Assembly: GCA_965223435.1 (NCBI GenBank)
Contig: CBDCWQ010000004.1
Span: 1 to 64,000 of the forward strand
Source: CBDCWQ01 sp965223435
GTDB taxonomy: Bacteria > Myxococcota > Kuafuiibacteriia > Kuafuiibacteriales > Kuafuiibacteriaceae
Length of the DNA: 64,000 nucleotides
Direction of reading: 5' to 3'
Shown here: in pieces, positions 7,801-15,756 of the stretch
Layout of the letters: every line of letters begins with the position of its first letter
Position numbering within the stretch: the stretch's first letter is position 1
The notes under the pieces: generated by a model
What the model saw: the letters and a program-made list of their open reading frames with translations, nothing else
Database searches by the model: none
Told to the model about the DNA's origin: nothing
Made by a program: the position numbers and the translations under genes

Positions 7801-10398
7801 CTTCTTAAAGCCCAGTGGCTCGATGTTGAAGAAGGCAAGGTGAAATGGGACACCCAGCTCGAAAGCTTTCAGCCCAACGTGTACTTCAGCGCTCTGGTTT
7901 TGGGTGACCCGTACCAAGATTCACCGAAGTCCTTTGTCCCAAGGCGAGCTTTTGGGGTGCGGTCTCTTGTGGTTGAGCCGGTTGAATTTGTCCAGGACGT
8001 CAAGATGACTGTGCCCGAGGTCATTCGGTCAAACAGTCAGCTCGAAGTTTCGTTGGATCTGGGGCCGCTTGAGGAACCCACTTATGTCACGGTTGCAGTG
8101 GTGGATGAAGGTATTTTGTCTTTGACGAAATTTCAAACTCCGGATCCACTCCGAGAGATCTTTGATCAACGGGCCTTGGGCGTTCGTACACACGAAACCG
8201 TGGGGTGGAATCTGATGCTTCCGGCTGAAGGGCCTTCTTCGAGCACCGGCGGGGATGCGGCTTCGGGCGATGGGGCAGGGCGAGTGCAGCCCATCAAGCC
8301 GGTGGCGCTGTGGTCAGGTCTACTGCCTGTGCCCCGCGAAGGGCGAATCTCCCTTCCTTTCGAAGTGCCCGAGTATCGAGGTCGGTTGCGGGTGATGGCC
8401 ATTACGGTCGCGAAGAACAAGATGGGTCGTGCCCAAAAATCCGTGGTGGTTCGAGATCCGGTGGTGGTTCAGGCAACCTTCCCCCGTTTTATGAGCTTTG
8501 AGGACCACGCTGAGATTCCGGTGTTTTTGACCAACGTGTCGGGAAAAAAGCAGAACTTGACCATCTCTATAGGCGCCGAGCGAATCGCGGTTTTTGGGCC
8601 AACGTCGACGGGAGATTCCAAGGATTTGCCCGTCAAAGTCGAGGGGGCGGAGAAAAAGATGCTCTCGCTCGGGGATGGTGAAAGCGGCACGGTGGTGTTT
8701 TCGGTGCGTGCGCTTGAGGCCATTGGTGCGGTCCGGCTTGAGGTCCGGGCAGAGGCCAAGGGCTTGGCTTTTTCCCAGAAAGTGGAGCTTCCTTTGATCC
8801 CCGCTGCGCCCAAAACGAGACGGGTCCAGCGCGTTTCGCTTCTCGAAGGACGGACCAAGCTTGCCCCTTACCTCAAAGGCTGGGTCCCAACCACGGAGCG
8901 GTCCACGTTCTGGGTCACGAGCAATCCGTATGGACGCTCCTTTTCGCATCTCAAGCACTTGGTTCGTTATCCGTACGGTTGCATCGAGCAGACGACGTCG
9001 AGTGCGCGCCCGTTGTTGTTCCTTTCGCGGATCTTGAGGCAAGTGGATCCGGAGTTTCTTGCCAAACAAGATGTGAACGACAAGATTGCGGCCGGCATTG
9101 ACCGGGTGTTGTCGATGCAAACCCCAGAGGGCGGTTTTGCCTATTGGCCGGGCGGCGGCTCGACCAGGCCTTGGAGTACCGCATATGCGACGCACTTTCT
9201 CTTGGATGCTAAGCGGCTTCGTCATGTCGTAGACCAGACGCGTATCGATGATGCGCTTGAATGGATGGGGGCTCAGGTACAAAAAAAGGATTCCCAAGTC
9301 GATCGCCGTTCCCGCGCCTATATGCATTATGTTTTGGCCTTGGCCGGACGCGGCCAAAAGGCGGCGATGCTCCATGAGGTCAAAAAGTCGAGCACCCACC
9401 GAACCGGCCAAGACAAAGAGGATCGGTATCTATTGATGGCGGGTCTGTATGCTGCTGGGGATCATCGGTACGAGCGGTCTTTGAGACATCCGGATATTTC
9501 GCCGGTTTCGAACGAACGCAAAAACAACTGGAGTTTCTATTCGGACCGGCGTCGACGAGGTTTGATGCTCAGCGTTTTCGCCGATCTTTTTGGCTCGGAC
9601 AAAGACGGTGAGTCATTGGCGACCCTGGTGGCTGGGGCGCTCGAGGGGCATTCGAGTGCTTGGTACTCTACGCAGGAGTTGGTTTGGGGAATCACCGGGC
9701 TCGGTAAATTTTTGAAAGAGGCTTCACCCTTGCCTGAACCCCCAAAGATGGTTGCGAACGGTCGGGTCTTGAAACCAGAAGGGCGCCGGGTGGACGACAA
9801 GAGCACCGATGCGAGCTGGACGCTCTACCGTGCCAGCGAACAGACTTCACTTGAGCTCAGCGTGAAAAAGGAGGGCAAGGACCCCCTTTATTTGGTGATC
9901 AGCAGCGAGGGGGTCCTGAAAAACGCGCCCGCCCGGATCGGAAATGAAGGGTTGAAGCTCACGCGGCGATATCGCAGTGCGGATGGTGGGGTGTTGGACC
10001 TCGAGCTTTTGGAGTTGGGCGATCTTTTTTATGCCGAGCTTTCGTTGACCAATACGAAGGATGCCTTGATTCAAAACATCGCGCTTGTGGATCGCTTCCC
10101 TTCCGGATGGGAGGTCGAGAATCCTCGCCTCGGTCGAAAGAGCGCAGTCAATTGGCTCGACCGCGATGAGATATGGTCGGCCGAACACATGAATTTGCGG
10201 GATGACCGTGTCGAGGTTTTTGGGACCCTCCGAAGAGGGGAGACCAAGAAAATCGTTTATGCGCTCAGGGCGGTGACGGCTGGCAACTTTGCGTTGCCTC
10301 CAGCTGAGGCCGAGGCCATGTACGATCCCAGCATTTGGTCTCGGGTTCGTGGGGGGCGCGTTCGTATCGAAGGACCGTGGCAGGCTCAAGTCGATTGA
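4804..10398 (+). CDS. yfhM: Bacterial alpha-2-macroglobulin lipoprotein (YfhM-like)
   Basis: This 1,864-residue protein has a lipoprotein signal (VLGC, Cys about residue 20), a long run of beta-sandwich (MG-type) domains, and the thioester signature CIEQ at residues 1393-1396 inside 'YPYGCIEQTTS'. After it comes the helical thioester domain with 'MQTPEGGFAYWPGG'. Bacterial alpha-2-macroglobulins are periplasmic protease traps anchored to the membrane. They are typically paired with pbpC, as here, and are thought to protect the cell when the wall is breached by hostile proteases. Both Cys and Gln of the thioester are present, so covalent trapping should be possible. The start is supported by GGGAGGG at 4794-4800. 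The stop overlaps the likely TTG start of pbpC. E. coli YfhM has about 1,650 residues, so this is a long member. Confidence 0.95.
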   Translation: MRVFNQVGCLLFLWAWVLGCRVPDAEEAVPPEEVTEDRQDAPKTDPVEAVTRVALRPVMAAPGPVGVVPSKFVIEFTQDLAERHRVKAPEKTVLRFSPPVDGSLSFTQASKLEFVPKAAFAPGTGYEVTLKSVQSKDGVVHEGEEAWKHRFETPSFSFVRVDLHRFHAAKARLELDLVYSAPVEWQALRREARWRIKERPVEKVSYQSLRSKNRVRVVLRDRRLTEGVRVSVSISKGVPYLFDAQVTADAIESSVDVPKGKALSIMTAYVKEGAGGHFITVVCRDLGHGDDTMYFWESGQGSYRVSPRCVLDEDDARRHVHIHPKVDFSISPTRGGFRILGKFERKNYTLRIEPGARSVDGGIVKRGFEKVFSIPLRSPQLSFVAQGRYVARKAFKGLAIRHMNVSTAKLSVRHIRPENLVFWLGENQENATLRNSDLVLTRKLPLRREDDQLITTWMDGDTLVPAQSRGVLEFKLTGSGAEATSRLLMTDLNLVAKRQSGNNQVSVWVLDAHDHQGVGGVKVVQKVKSGRTLSECTTDLEGACVLDGVPKDALDKSPPFLLVATKGNDLSYLRYEDFPLETPADVHGRSYREKSPYRAALYSDRGVYRPGDVAHVAVAVREQGGQGAPADMPVILRLLDPKKKVVRKVTTRTNAAGMVSADFKFAPFATTGMYHVYALAGGRRMGEYRLSVEEFVPERMKVEAKAGQEDLLLHEPGEAVVKARYLFGGSAEGSRVELGCELVPSVFKPKKNRKYQYGPWKINKAPFALGSSSGQLGPKESRIRCPAFAGKRAFGPAKLMMNASVFEAGSGRTTRGQAALWMHPETFYLGLYTESSELRAQDTLVVEGLTVDWHGKPVAVIDSVELLLYRVEEEHDWVYDEAEGTWSHRRYQRLALEAKTTSSVQENRFKANFTIASRASGFVVRARAQKAQSELFVKGVGQFYWWDEDGAGEDRTPRPQKPAPLALNGDERLRVSGKHGFSFVSPFKGRALLTLETDELLKAQWLDVEEGKVKWDTQLESFQPNVYFSALVLGDPYQDSPKSFVPRRAFGVRSLVVEPVEFVQDVKMTVPEVIRSNSQLEVSLDLGPLEEPTYVTVAVVDEGILSLTKFQTPDPLREIFDQRALGVRTHETVGWNLMLPAEGPSSSTGGDAASGDGAGRVQPIKPVALWSGLLPVPREGRISLPFEVPEYRGRLRVMAITVAKNKMGRAQKSVVVRDPVVVQATFPRFMSFEDHAEIPVFLTNVSGKKQNLTISIGAERIAVFGPTSTGDSKDLPVKVEGAEKKMLSLGDGESGTVVFSVRALEAIGAVRLEVRAEAKGLAFSQKVELPLIPAAPKTRRVQRVSLLEGRTKLAPYLKGWVPTTERSTFWVTSNPYGRSFSHLKHLVRYPYGCIEQTTSSARPLLFLSRILRQVDPEFLAKQDVNDKIAAGIDRVLSMQTPEGGFAYWPGGGSTRPWSTAYATHFLLDAKRLRHVVDQTRIDDALEWMGAQVQKKDSQVDRRSRAYMHYVLALAGRGQKAAMLHEVKKSSTHRTGQDKEDRYLLMAGLYAAGDHRYERSLRHPDISPVSNERKNNWSFYSDRRRRGLMLSVFADLFGSDKDGESLATLVAGALEGHSSAWYSTQELVWGITGLGKFLKEASPLPEPPKMVANGRVLKPEGRRVDDKSTDASWTLYRASEQTSLELSVKKEGKDPLYLVISSEGVLKNAPARIGNEGLKLTRRYRSADGGVLDLELLELGDLFYAELSLTNTKDALIQNIALVDRFPSGWEVENPRLGRKSAVNWLDRDEIWSAEHMNLRDDRVEVFGTLRRGETKKIVYALRAVTAGNFALPPAEAEAMYDPSIWSRVRGGRVRIEGPWQAQVD

Positions 10399-12726
10399 AA
10401 GAACAACGGACCATAAAAGCGTGGCCCAAAGGCCTTTGGTTGGTTTTGGGAGCCGGGCTTGTTTTGATCTTTGGGTTGGGCGTCTTGTTGCTCGCGAAAG
10501 TGGTGCCGTTGCCTGATGGGTTTTTGAGCGCCGGTTCACCGGTGGTCTATTTCGAATCCAAGGCGCCGGCCCATGTGTTCTTGTCGCCCGATGATAAGTG
10601 GCGAATTTCTATCGGTCTGGATGACGTGGATCCCGCCTATGTTGAGGCGTTGATTCGGTTCGAGGATAAGCGATTTTGGGGGCATCCCGGCGTTGACATG
10701 GTCGCTTTGGTGCGTGCTTTGGGGGCTCAATCTTTGGCACCGCCGGGTGGTGTCTGGGGCATCGACGCTCACGATGCAGTTGGTTCGAATGCGGGAGCCG
10801 AGGCCGCGGACGATCGTGTCGAAACTGATAGAGGCGTTTCGGGCGCTCCAAGTGGAGAGTCGATACGCAAAACGCCAGATCCTGGAGGCGTACCTTCAGT
10901 ACGTGCCCTACGGCAACAATGTGGAGGGCATTGAGTCGGCGGCGCTCAGTTACTTTGGCCATCGAGCCAATCGGTTGACCAGCGCAGAAATCGCAACCCT
11001 CTTGGCTGTTCCCCAAAACCCGCAGCGGCGTTTCCCGTCGCCGGCCAACAAAAAGCGCCTGACCAAGGCACGGGGTCGGGTGTTGCGGCGACTTGTTCAA
11101 CAAGGGGTATTGCCGCGGCAGGCGCTTTCGAATCTCTCTTCGGTGCCTTCGAAGCTCAAACCCTTCCCGAGGCACATTCCTCACGCCGCCCGTTTTTTGC
11201 GTCGCCTTCGCCACGGGCCGCTTGAAACCACGCTTCAGCGCGGCGTCCAAAAGGTCGCGCGTCGGGTTTTTCAGGCGGCGCGCGCCCGATTGCAAAACCT
11301 GGGGATCCACAATGGGGCATTGGTCGTGCTCGAACACGACACCGCCCAGATCCGCGCGCTGGTCGGCAACTTTGACTTTTGGGACACGCTGCATGGCGGG
11401 CAGATCGTGGGCTTCAACGTGCCACGTTCTCCGGGATCTGCGCTCAAACCGCTGATCTACGCGATGGGATTGGAGCAGGGCCTGGTGCTGCCGGAGCATC
11501 TGGTCTTGGATATTCCCACCCGTTTTGGTGGGTACCTACCCAAGAACTACGATGGTCGGTTTTCGGGTATGGTTCGCATCGAGGACGCCCTGTCTCGGTC
11601 GTTGAACGTGCCGTTTGTTCGTCTTTTGCATCGCGTAGGGATTGAGTCCTTCGTGTCGACCATGCGCATGCAAGGGGTACAAAGTCTCCACGGCGCCTTT
11701 GGCTACTACGGGCTGTCGGCGGCCATCGGAGGCTTGGAGCTCACGCCCCTCGAGCTGGTGGGCTTGTACGGCACGCTTGCTCGAAATGGGCAGTGGACGC
11801 GGTCCCGAATGTGGCGCGATGAACAGGAGGGGCCACGGACACGGATTTTTTCACCGGGCGTAAGTTTTTTGACCAAGCGGGCTCTTCGCTTGAAGGACCG
11901 CCCTGATTTTCCGGCGAGAAGGCGTTTTACCGGTGTGCCGCCTTCGATTTTTTGGAAAACGGGGACCAGCTATGGCCACCGCGACGCGTGGGCGGTCGGT
12001 GCCTACGGCAAGTACACCGCTGTCGTCTGGTTGGGGAACTTTGACAACCGTCCCAGTGTGCACCTGGTCGGAAGCGAAGCCGCAGGGCCGGTCTTGTTTG
12101 ACGTGCTTGAAGGCTTGGCGCCGGGGCGCTTCGAGGATGCGGAAGACGTGCCTTTGGATCTCAAAGCCGTCTCGGTGTGTGCTTTTTCTGGTCGCCTTCC
12201 CGGACCCGGTTGCCGTCACCAAAAGCGGGTGCACGCTTTGACCAAGAACGTACCGACCGAGACGTGCCCATATCATGTTGAGCTCGATATCGATACGGAG
12301 ACGGGGCTTGCCTTGACGCCCGGTTGCCAGGAGCAACGCCCTTCCCGTAAGGAATCCTTTTTGCGTCTTCCGTCGCGCCTAAGGCGCTGGCGGCAGCGCG
12401 GATCTGGACTTGAACCCCATGCGCCGGCCTACCTGCCGGCCTGCCAAGCGTCGTTGGCGGATGCGCCACCTAAGATGACGTCGCCTCAGCAGCGTCAGCT
12501 TGCGTTGCTCCTGCCTGGCTTGCCCGCGGAGTCTCAAGAAATCCCTCTGATTGCTGAGAGTACCGGGGCGCGGCTGAGTTGGTTTGTGGACGGTGAATAT
12601 TTGGGGACGGTATCCGCGGAGCAGCCCTTTTGGTGGACGCCTCGCGAGGGTGCCCATGAGATCGTGGTGGTCGATGAGGTCGGGCGATCCGATCGTCGGG
12701 TATTGCGGGTAAAACACCGATTATGA
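10395..12726 (+). pseudogene. pbpC: Penicillin-binding protein 1C, frame broken by one base
   Basis: The product is a bifunctional peptidoglycan glycosyltransferase/transpeptidase. The first frame (TTG at 10395, overlapping the previous stop) gives a membrane anchor and the start of the glycosyltransferase domain with 'RFEDKRFWGHPGVD'. The second frame resumes with 'RRVVSGASTLTMQ' and runs to 12726. It carries SxxK (SALK, Ser about residue 348 after correction), SLN, KTG and a C-terminal BiPBP domain. The switch falls at the five-G run 10721-10725. Removing one G joins the halves into about 776 residues, the normal PBP1C length (E. coli about 770). No other damage is visible, so a sequencing or assembly error is as likely as a recent mutation. 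PBP1C and alpha-2-macroglobulin commonly occur as a pair. Confidence 0.9.
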
Positions 12727-12888
12727 TTCTGGAGCGGTCAAACGAAGGAAGAAGAGGCGACTCGCGCGTTGATGGCACTTTGATGACGCCTTGGCCGTTG
12801 GGGCGAATCCCTGGTCCTGGTACGACACAGTGACGCTACAACCCCAGCTTCTGGAGCCCACAAGGCTCAAGAAGTTGATGGATTCAGT

Positions 12889-14718
12889 ATGGCACGCCTA
12901 TTGCTTTTACATTGCGATGCCTTGAAACCAGTGAGCGCTTCCCCCGCACCCGTCTTGCCCCAAGGACCTGTTCCTGCTGGGCCCCAACCTGCGCCTCAGC
13001 GACCGGAGGTCTCAAGCGCGGAATCCCGAGCGCCACGCGCCCACGACTTTGGAACCCAAAGCGTGGACAACCCGTGGACGGCTGGAGATCGCTTTGAAAC
13101 CGGCTCGAGGGCGGGAGAGCCAGCATCCAATCACAGCACAACCGGACCTTCCGCGAACGGTGAGCCCACACCGGGCCGAACCCATGCCGGACCGGGCCAG
13201 CTTAGGCGCGCACTGGAAGCCCAAGTCGATGGAGAAACAGCGAGCTATCGGCAGGGCCCCACGATGGATCAGGTACAGAGCGGAAGTGTACTTCGACGCG
13301 GGCACCGTGGCCAAGGCGTTCAAGATGCACAGTCGCTCCTGAACCAAGCGGGCGCCCATCCATCATTGGCTGAGGACGGCCGTTACGGGCCGCTGACGCG
13401 AAATGCCGTCCGAGACCACCAACGAGCGAACGGGCTTCGGGTTGACGGCAAACTTGGCCCGGATACTTTGGCGAGCCTTCGAAACGCGACCAGCGAAGTC
13501 ACCGTGACCAGGGAAGGCGAGCGAACTGTTGTCGACACCGGAAATGGAAACGATGACGTACGCGTAAGCCAAGGCCGCAATGGAGGCGTGGATGTCAGCG
13601 TCAATGGGCAGACCAACCACTTTTCTCGTGAGCAAGCGGAAAACATGACCATCCGCGGTGGTGCGGGAAACGACAGCATTACCATCGACGACAACGTGAC
13701 GCAGAGTCTGACGGTCGAAGGCGGAGACGGTCACGACACCATACGGGGTGGCGGAGGCAACGACACCATACGGGGCGGCGCAGGAAATGACCGTCTGTAC
13801 GGAAACGGCGGCAACGACCGAATCGAAGGAGGCGCTGGTCGAGACTACATGGAAGGTGGCGCTGGCAACGACCAGATCCAAGGAGGTGCCGGAAACGACA
13901 CGGCCTACGGGCTCGACGGCAACGACCAACTCCAAGGAGGCGCGGGAAGAGACTACCTCGATGGCGGTCGTGGCAATGATCGGCTTCAAGGAGGCGCCGG
14001 AGGCGACCAGTTGATGGGCGGTCGGGGCGATGACCAACTCCAAGGAGGTGCCGGAAGGGACACCCTCGCTGGAGGCCACGGCACCGACGAATACCGAGGC
14101 GGTGCCGGTCGAGACCGCATCTACCACCAATCGGGTGAACAGGTACACGGTTCAGCGGGCGACCACACCGAAGTGGTCGATATGAGTGGCACCGATCCCG
14201 GTCAGAGGGTCACCGTCCGAGGTGATGCCGCCTTCCGGAATCGCGTGGAGTCAGATCTCGATGCCCTGCGTTCGCTGCCCACCGGCCGTGGCGTTTTATC
14301 TGACATCGACAACAACGGACGCAACGTCACCATCGAGCACCGACCCACAGGGGGCAATGCCACAGGCTACACAAATGGCAGCGACCGCTTCATGACCCAC
14401 AACAACACCACAAACGGTCCGGGAACCGACGCCACCGTCCGGTACAACCCCTCACTCACGCACACCGGGGGCTCTGACCCCTGGGACGAGCGTCCCCCCA
14501 TCGTGGGCCTCCACCATGAACTCGTTCACGGGGAAAACGCCGGACGAGGCGCCCACCCCCGGGGCCACACCGACGGGACCCGGAACCGGGAGCGCATTGC
14601 CGTGGGTCTCTCCATTGATCACGACGGGGACCCGTCGACGGCGAGGATCCAGCCCAACGATCATACGGAGAACGACCTCCGACGTGAACTGGGTCTTCGC
14701 AACCGAGACCGATACTAG
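12889..14718 (+). CDS. RTX-repeat protein with peptidoglycan-binding and M91-like protease domains
   Basis: This is a 609-residue protein. The Pro-rich N-terminus (1-130) has no convincing Sec signal. A PG_binding_1-type domain lies at about 137-197 ('DGRYGPLTRNAV', 'GLRVDGKLGP'). About 18 RTX nonapeptides (GGAGNDxIx) span roughly 250-410 and should bind calcium outside the cell. The C-terminus (about 450-609) has HELVH at 543-547 plus a 'RNRERIAVGL' stretch and a final 'TENDLRRELGLRNRDRY'. I recognise this as the signature of the M91/NleD-type metallopeptidases found in bacterial effectors. The likely role is a secreted wall- or cell-targeting toxin protease, and the target is unknown. The next gene, 39 bases downstream, may be its partner. 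No type I secretion genes lie nearby. Confidence 0.85.
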   Translation: MARLLLLHCDALKPVSASPAPVLPQGPVPAGPQPAPQRPEVSSAESRAPRAHDFGTQSVDNPWTAGDRFETGSRAGEPASNHSTTGPSANGEPTPGRTHAGPGQLRRALEAQVDGETASYRQGPTMDQVQSGSVLRRGHRGQGVQDAQSLLNQAGAHPSLAEDGRYGPLTRNAVRDHQRANGLRVDGKLGPDTLASLRNATSEVTVTREGERTVVDTGNGNDDVRVSQGRNGGVDVSVNGQTNHFSREQAENMTIRGGAGNDSITIDDNVTQSLTVEGGDGHDTIRGGGGNDTIRGGAGNDRLYGNGGNDRIEGGAGRDYMEGGAGNDQIQGGAGNDTAYGLDGNDQLQGGAGRDYLDGGRGNDRLQGGAGGDQLMGGRGDDQLQGGAGRDTLAGGHGTDEYRGGAGRDRIYHQSGEQVHGSAGDHTEVVDMSGTDPGQRVTVRGDAAFRNRVESDLDALRSLPTGRGVLSDIDNNGRNVTIEHRPTGGNATGYTNGSDRFMTHNNTTNGPGTDATVRYNPSLTHTGGSDPWDERPPIVGLHHELVHGENAGRGAHPRGHTDGTRNRERIAVGLSIDHDGDPSTARIQPNDHTENDLRRELGLRNRDRY

Positions 14719-14757
14719 TAGCTCGCAGGCGCACAGCCATAGTAGAAACACCCAGCG

Positions 14758-15357
14758 ATGCGACTCCCACTCGCGACCCTACCCCTGGTGATGTGCGGCG
14801 CAACATGCGCCGCCTCAACCGTTGCCGAACATCCCCAAAGGAGTGTCATGTTCAATTGTGAGCTCGTCGAAAAGACCGATCGAGGAATCAAGGTTCGTTA
14901 TCAGTTCAAGAATACGACCGACCAAGAACTATGGGTCTTCCACCAGGTTCTGGATCTCGTCGGCCCCAGCGCCCCCGCGATCAAACCAACGACCGGTTAT
15001 GTTGTATCGCCCGAACCCGGCGTCGTCCATCTCAGCAAACAATGGTTTCGCGTGCCAGAAGATCTGGACGTCGAAACGCCGGTGTCCATTGGCCACGCCG
15101 AGGTTGCCCCTGGCCAAGCCTTGACCGAAACCATGCATTTTCCCCTTCCTCTTCAAGAGCACCACCCCTACCTGGTGGTGCCCCCCCAAACCTTCGATCT
15201 CAACAAAGTCAAGCTTCACTGCATCCTCGGCTACCTCCCGGTTACCCAAAGCGCCGAATGCATGCAAATCCAGACGGCCCAAGGCCCCGTTCAAGTCCTT
15301 CGTTACACCGACCTCCTCGCGGAGCGACAGAAATTTGCCACAGACAGAATAGAATAG
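14758..15357 (+). CDS. Exported hypothetical protein, candidate partner or immunity of the M91-type toxin
   Basis: This 199-residue protein begins with a short signal sequence (LPLVMCGATCAAS). A lipoprotein Cys at 13 or 18 is possible but not clear. The mature part is beta-rich, with phrases such as 'KVRYQFKNTTDQELWVF' and 'VTQSAECMQIQ', resembling a small immunoglobulin-like fold. I do not recognise a family. It follows the RTX/M91-like gene by 39 bases on the same strand, so the two are probably cotranscribed. An exported protein next to a toxin-like protease is the usual position of an immunity factor, but this is inference from position only. Confidence 0.6.
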   Translation: MRLPLATLPLVMCGATCAASTVAEHPQRSVMFNCELVEKTDRGIKVRYQFKNTTDQELWVFHQVLDLVGPSAPAIKPTTGYVVSPEPGVVHLSKQWFRVPEDLDVETPVSIGHAEVAPGQALTETMHFPLPLQEHHPYLVVPPQTFDLNKVKLHCILGYLPVTQSAECMQIQTAQGPVQVLRYTDLLAERQKFATDRIE

Positions 15358-15378
15358 GGACATACACAGTATGACAAC

Positions 15379-15756
15379 TTAACGCAGTCGGAGGTTGTAG
15401 CTTCCTTCGAAGTTCGCGATGACATTCTCGTCGGAGTCAAATTCAACCGCTACATTGATCTTGTTTCTTCTCCCTCGACCCATTCGCTCCAGCTCGGAAT
15501 AAATGCAGTCAATGATTTTCTCATGGATGCCATGACGCTTGGACTCCTCCACGTCTTGGCGATTCTTAAAAAACACATAGGCTCGAAAATCTACATCACG
15601 TTGACTCAGAACGAAGACTCTATGAAGTGGACAACATCCGGCGAACTGTTGGAGGACTTCCTTGCAAACCTCATCAAGATTGCGGGACCTCTCCTTCATA
15701 ACTCGAGAGGCTCGCTCGAAGCTCTCTTTTTTGGGGCTGTTCGTTGACTTGCTCAT
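15379..15756 (-). CDS. Putative immunity protein for the adjacent CdiA-type toxin
   Basis: This 125-residue cytoplasmic-type protein has no signal, a charged N-terminus and a mixed alpha/beta C-terminal half. Its ATG overlaps the toxin gene's stop (ATGA), the standard cdiA-cdiI arrangement in which the immunity gene directly follows the toxin C-terminus. CdiI proteins bind and block the toxin domain in siblings. I do not recognise the sequence family, so function rests on position. It remains intact although the toxin gene upstream is split by an insertion sequence. That is expected if residual toxin is still made or if the gene is simply recent. Confidence 0.6.
   Translation of the reverse strand: MSKSTNSPKKESFERASRVMKERSRNLDEVCKEVLQQFAGCCPLHRVFVLSQRDVDFRAYVFFKNRQDVEESKRHGIHEKIIDCIYSELERMGRGRRNKINVAVEFDSDENVIANFEGSYNLRLR

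Noticed and set aside
8320..9411. 363-codon minus-strand frame.
   Set aside because: It lies wholly antisense to conserved alpha-2-macroglobulin coding sequence, has low-complexity Arg/His composition, and shows no domain.
13363..14148. 261-codon minus-strand frame rich in Val/Ser/Ala.
   Set aside because: It is the mirror of the RTX nonapeptide repeats and has no start signal.
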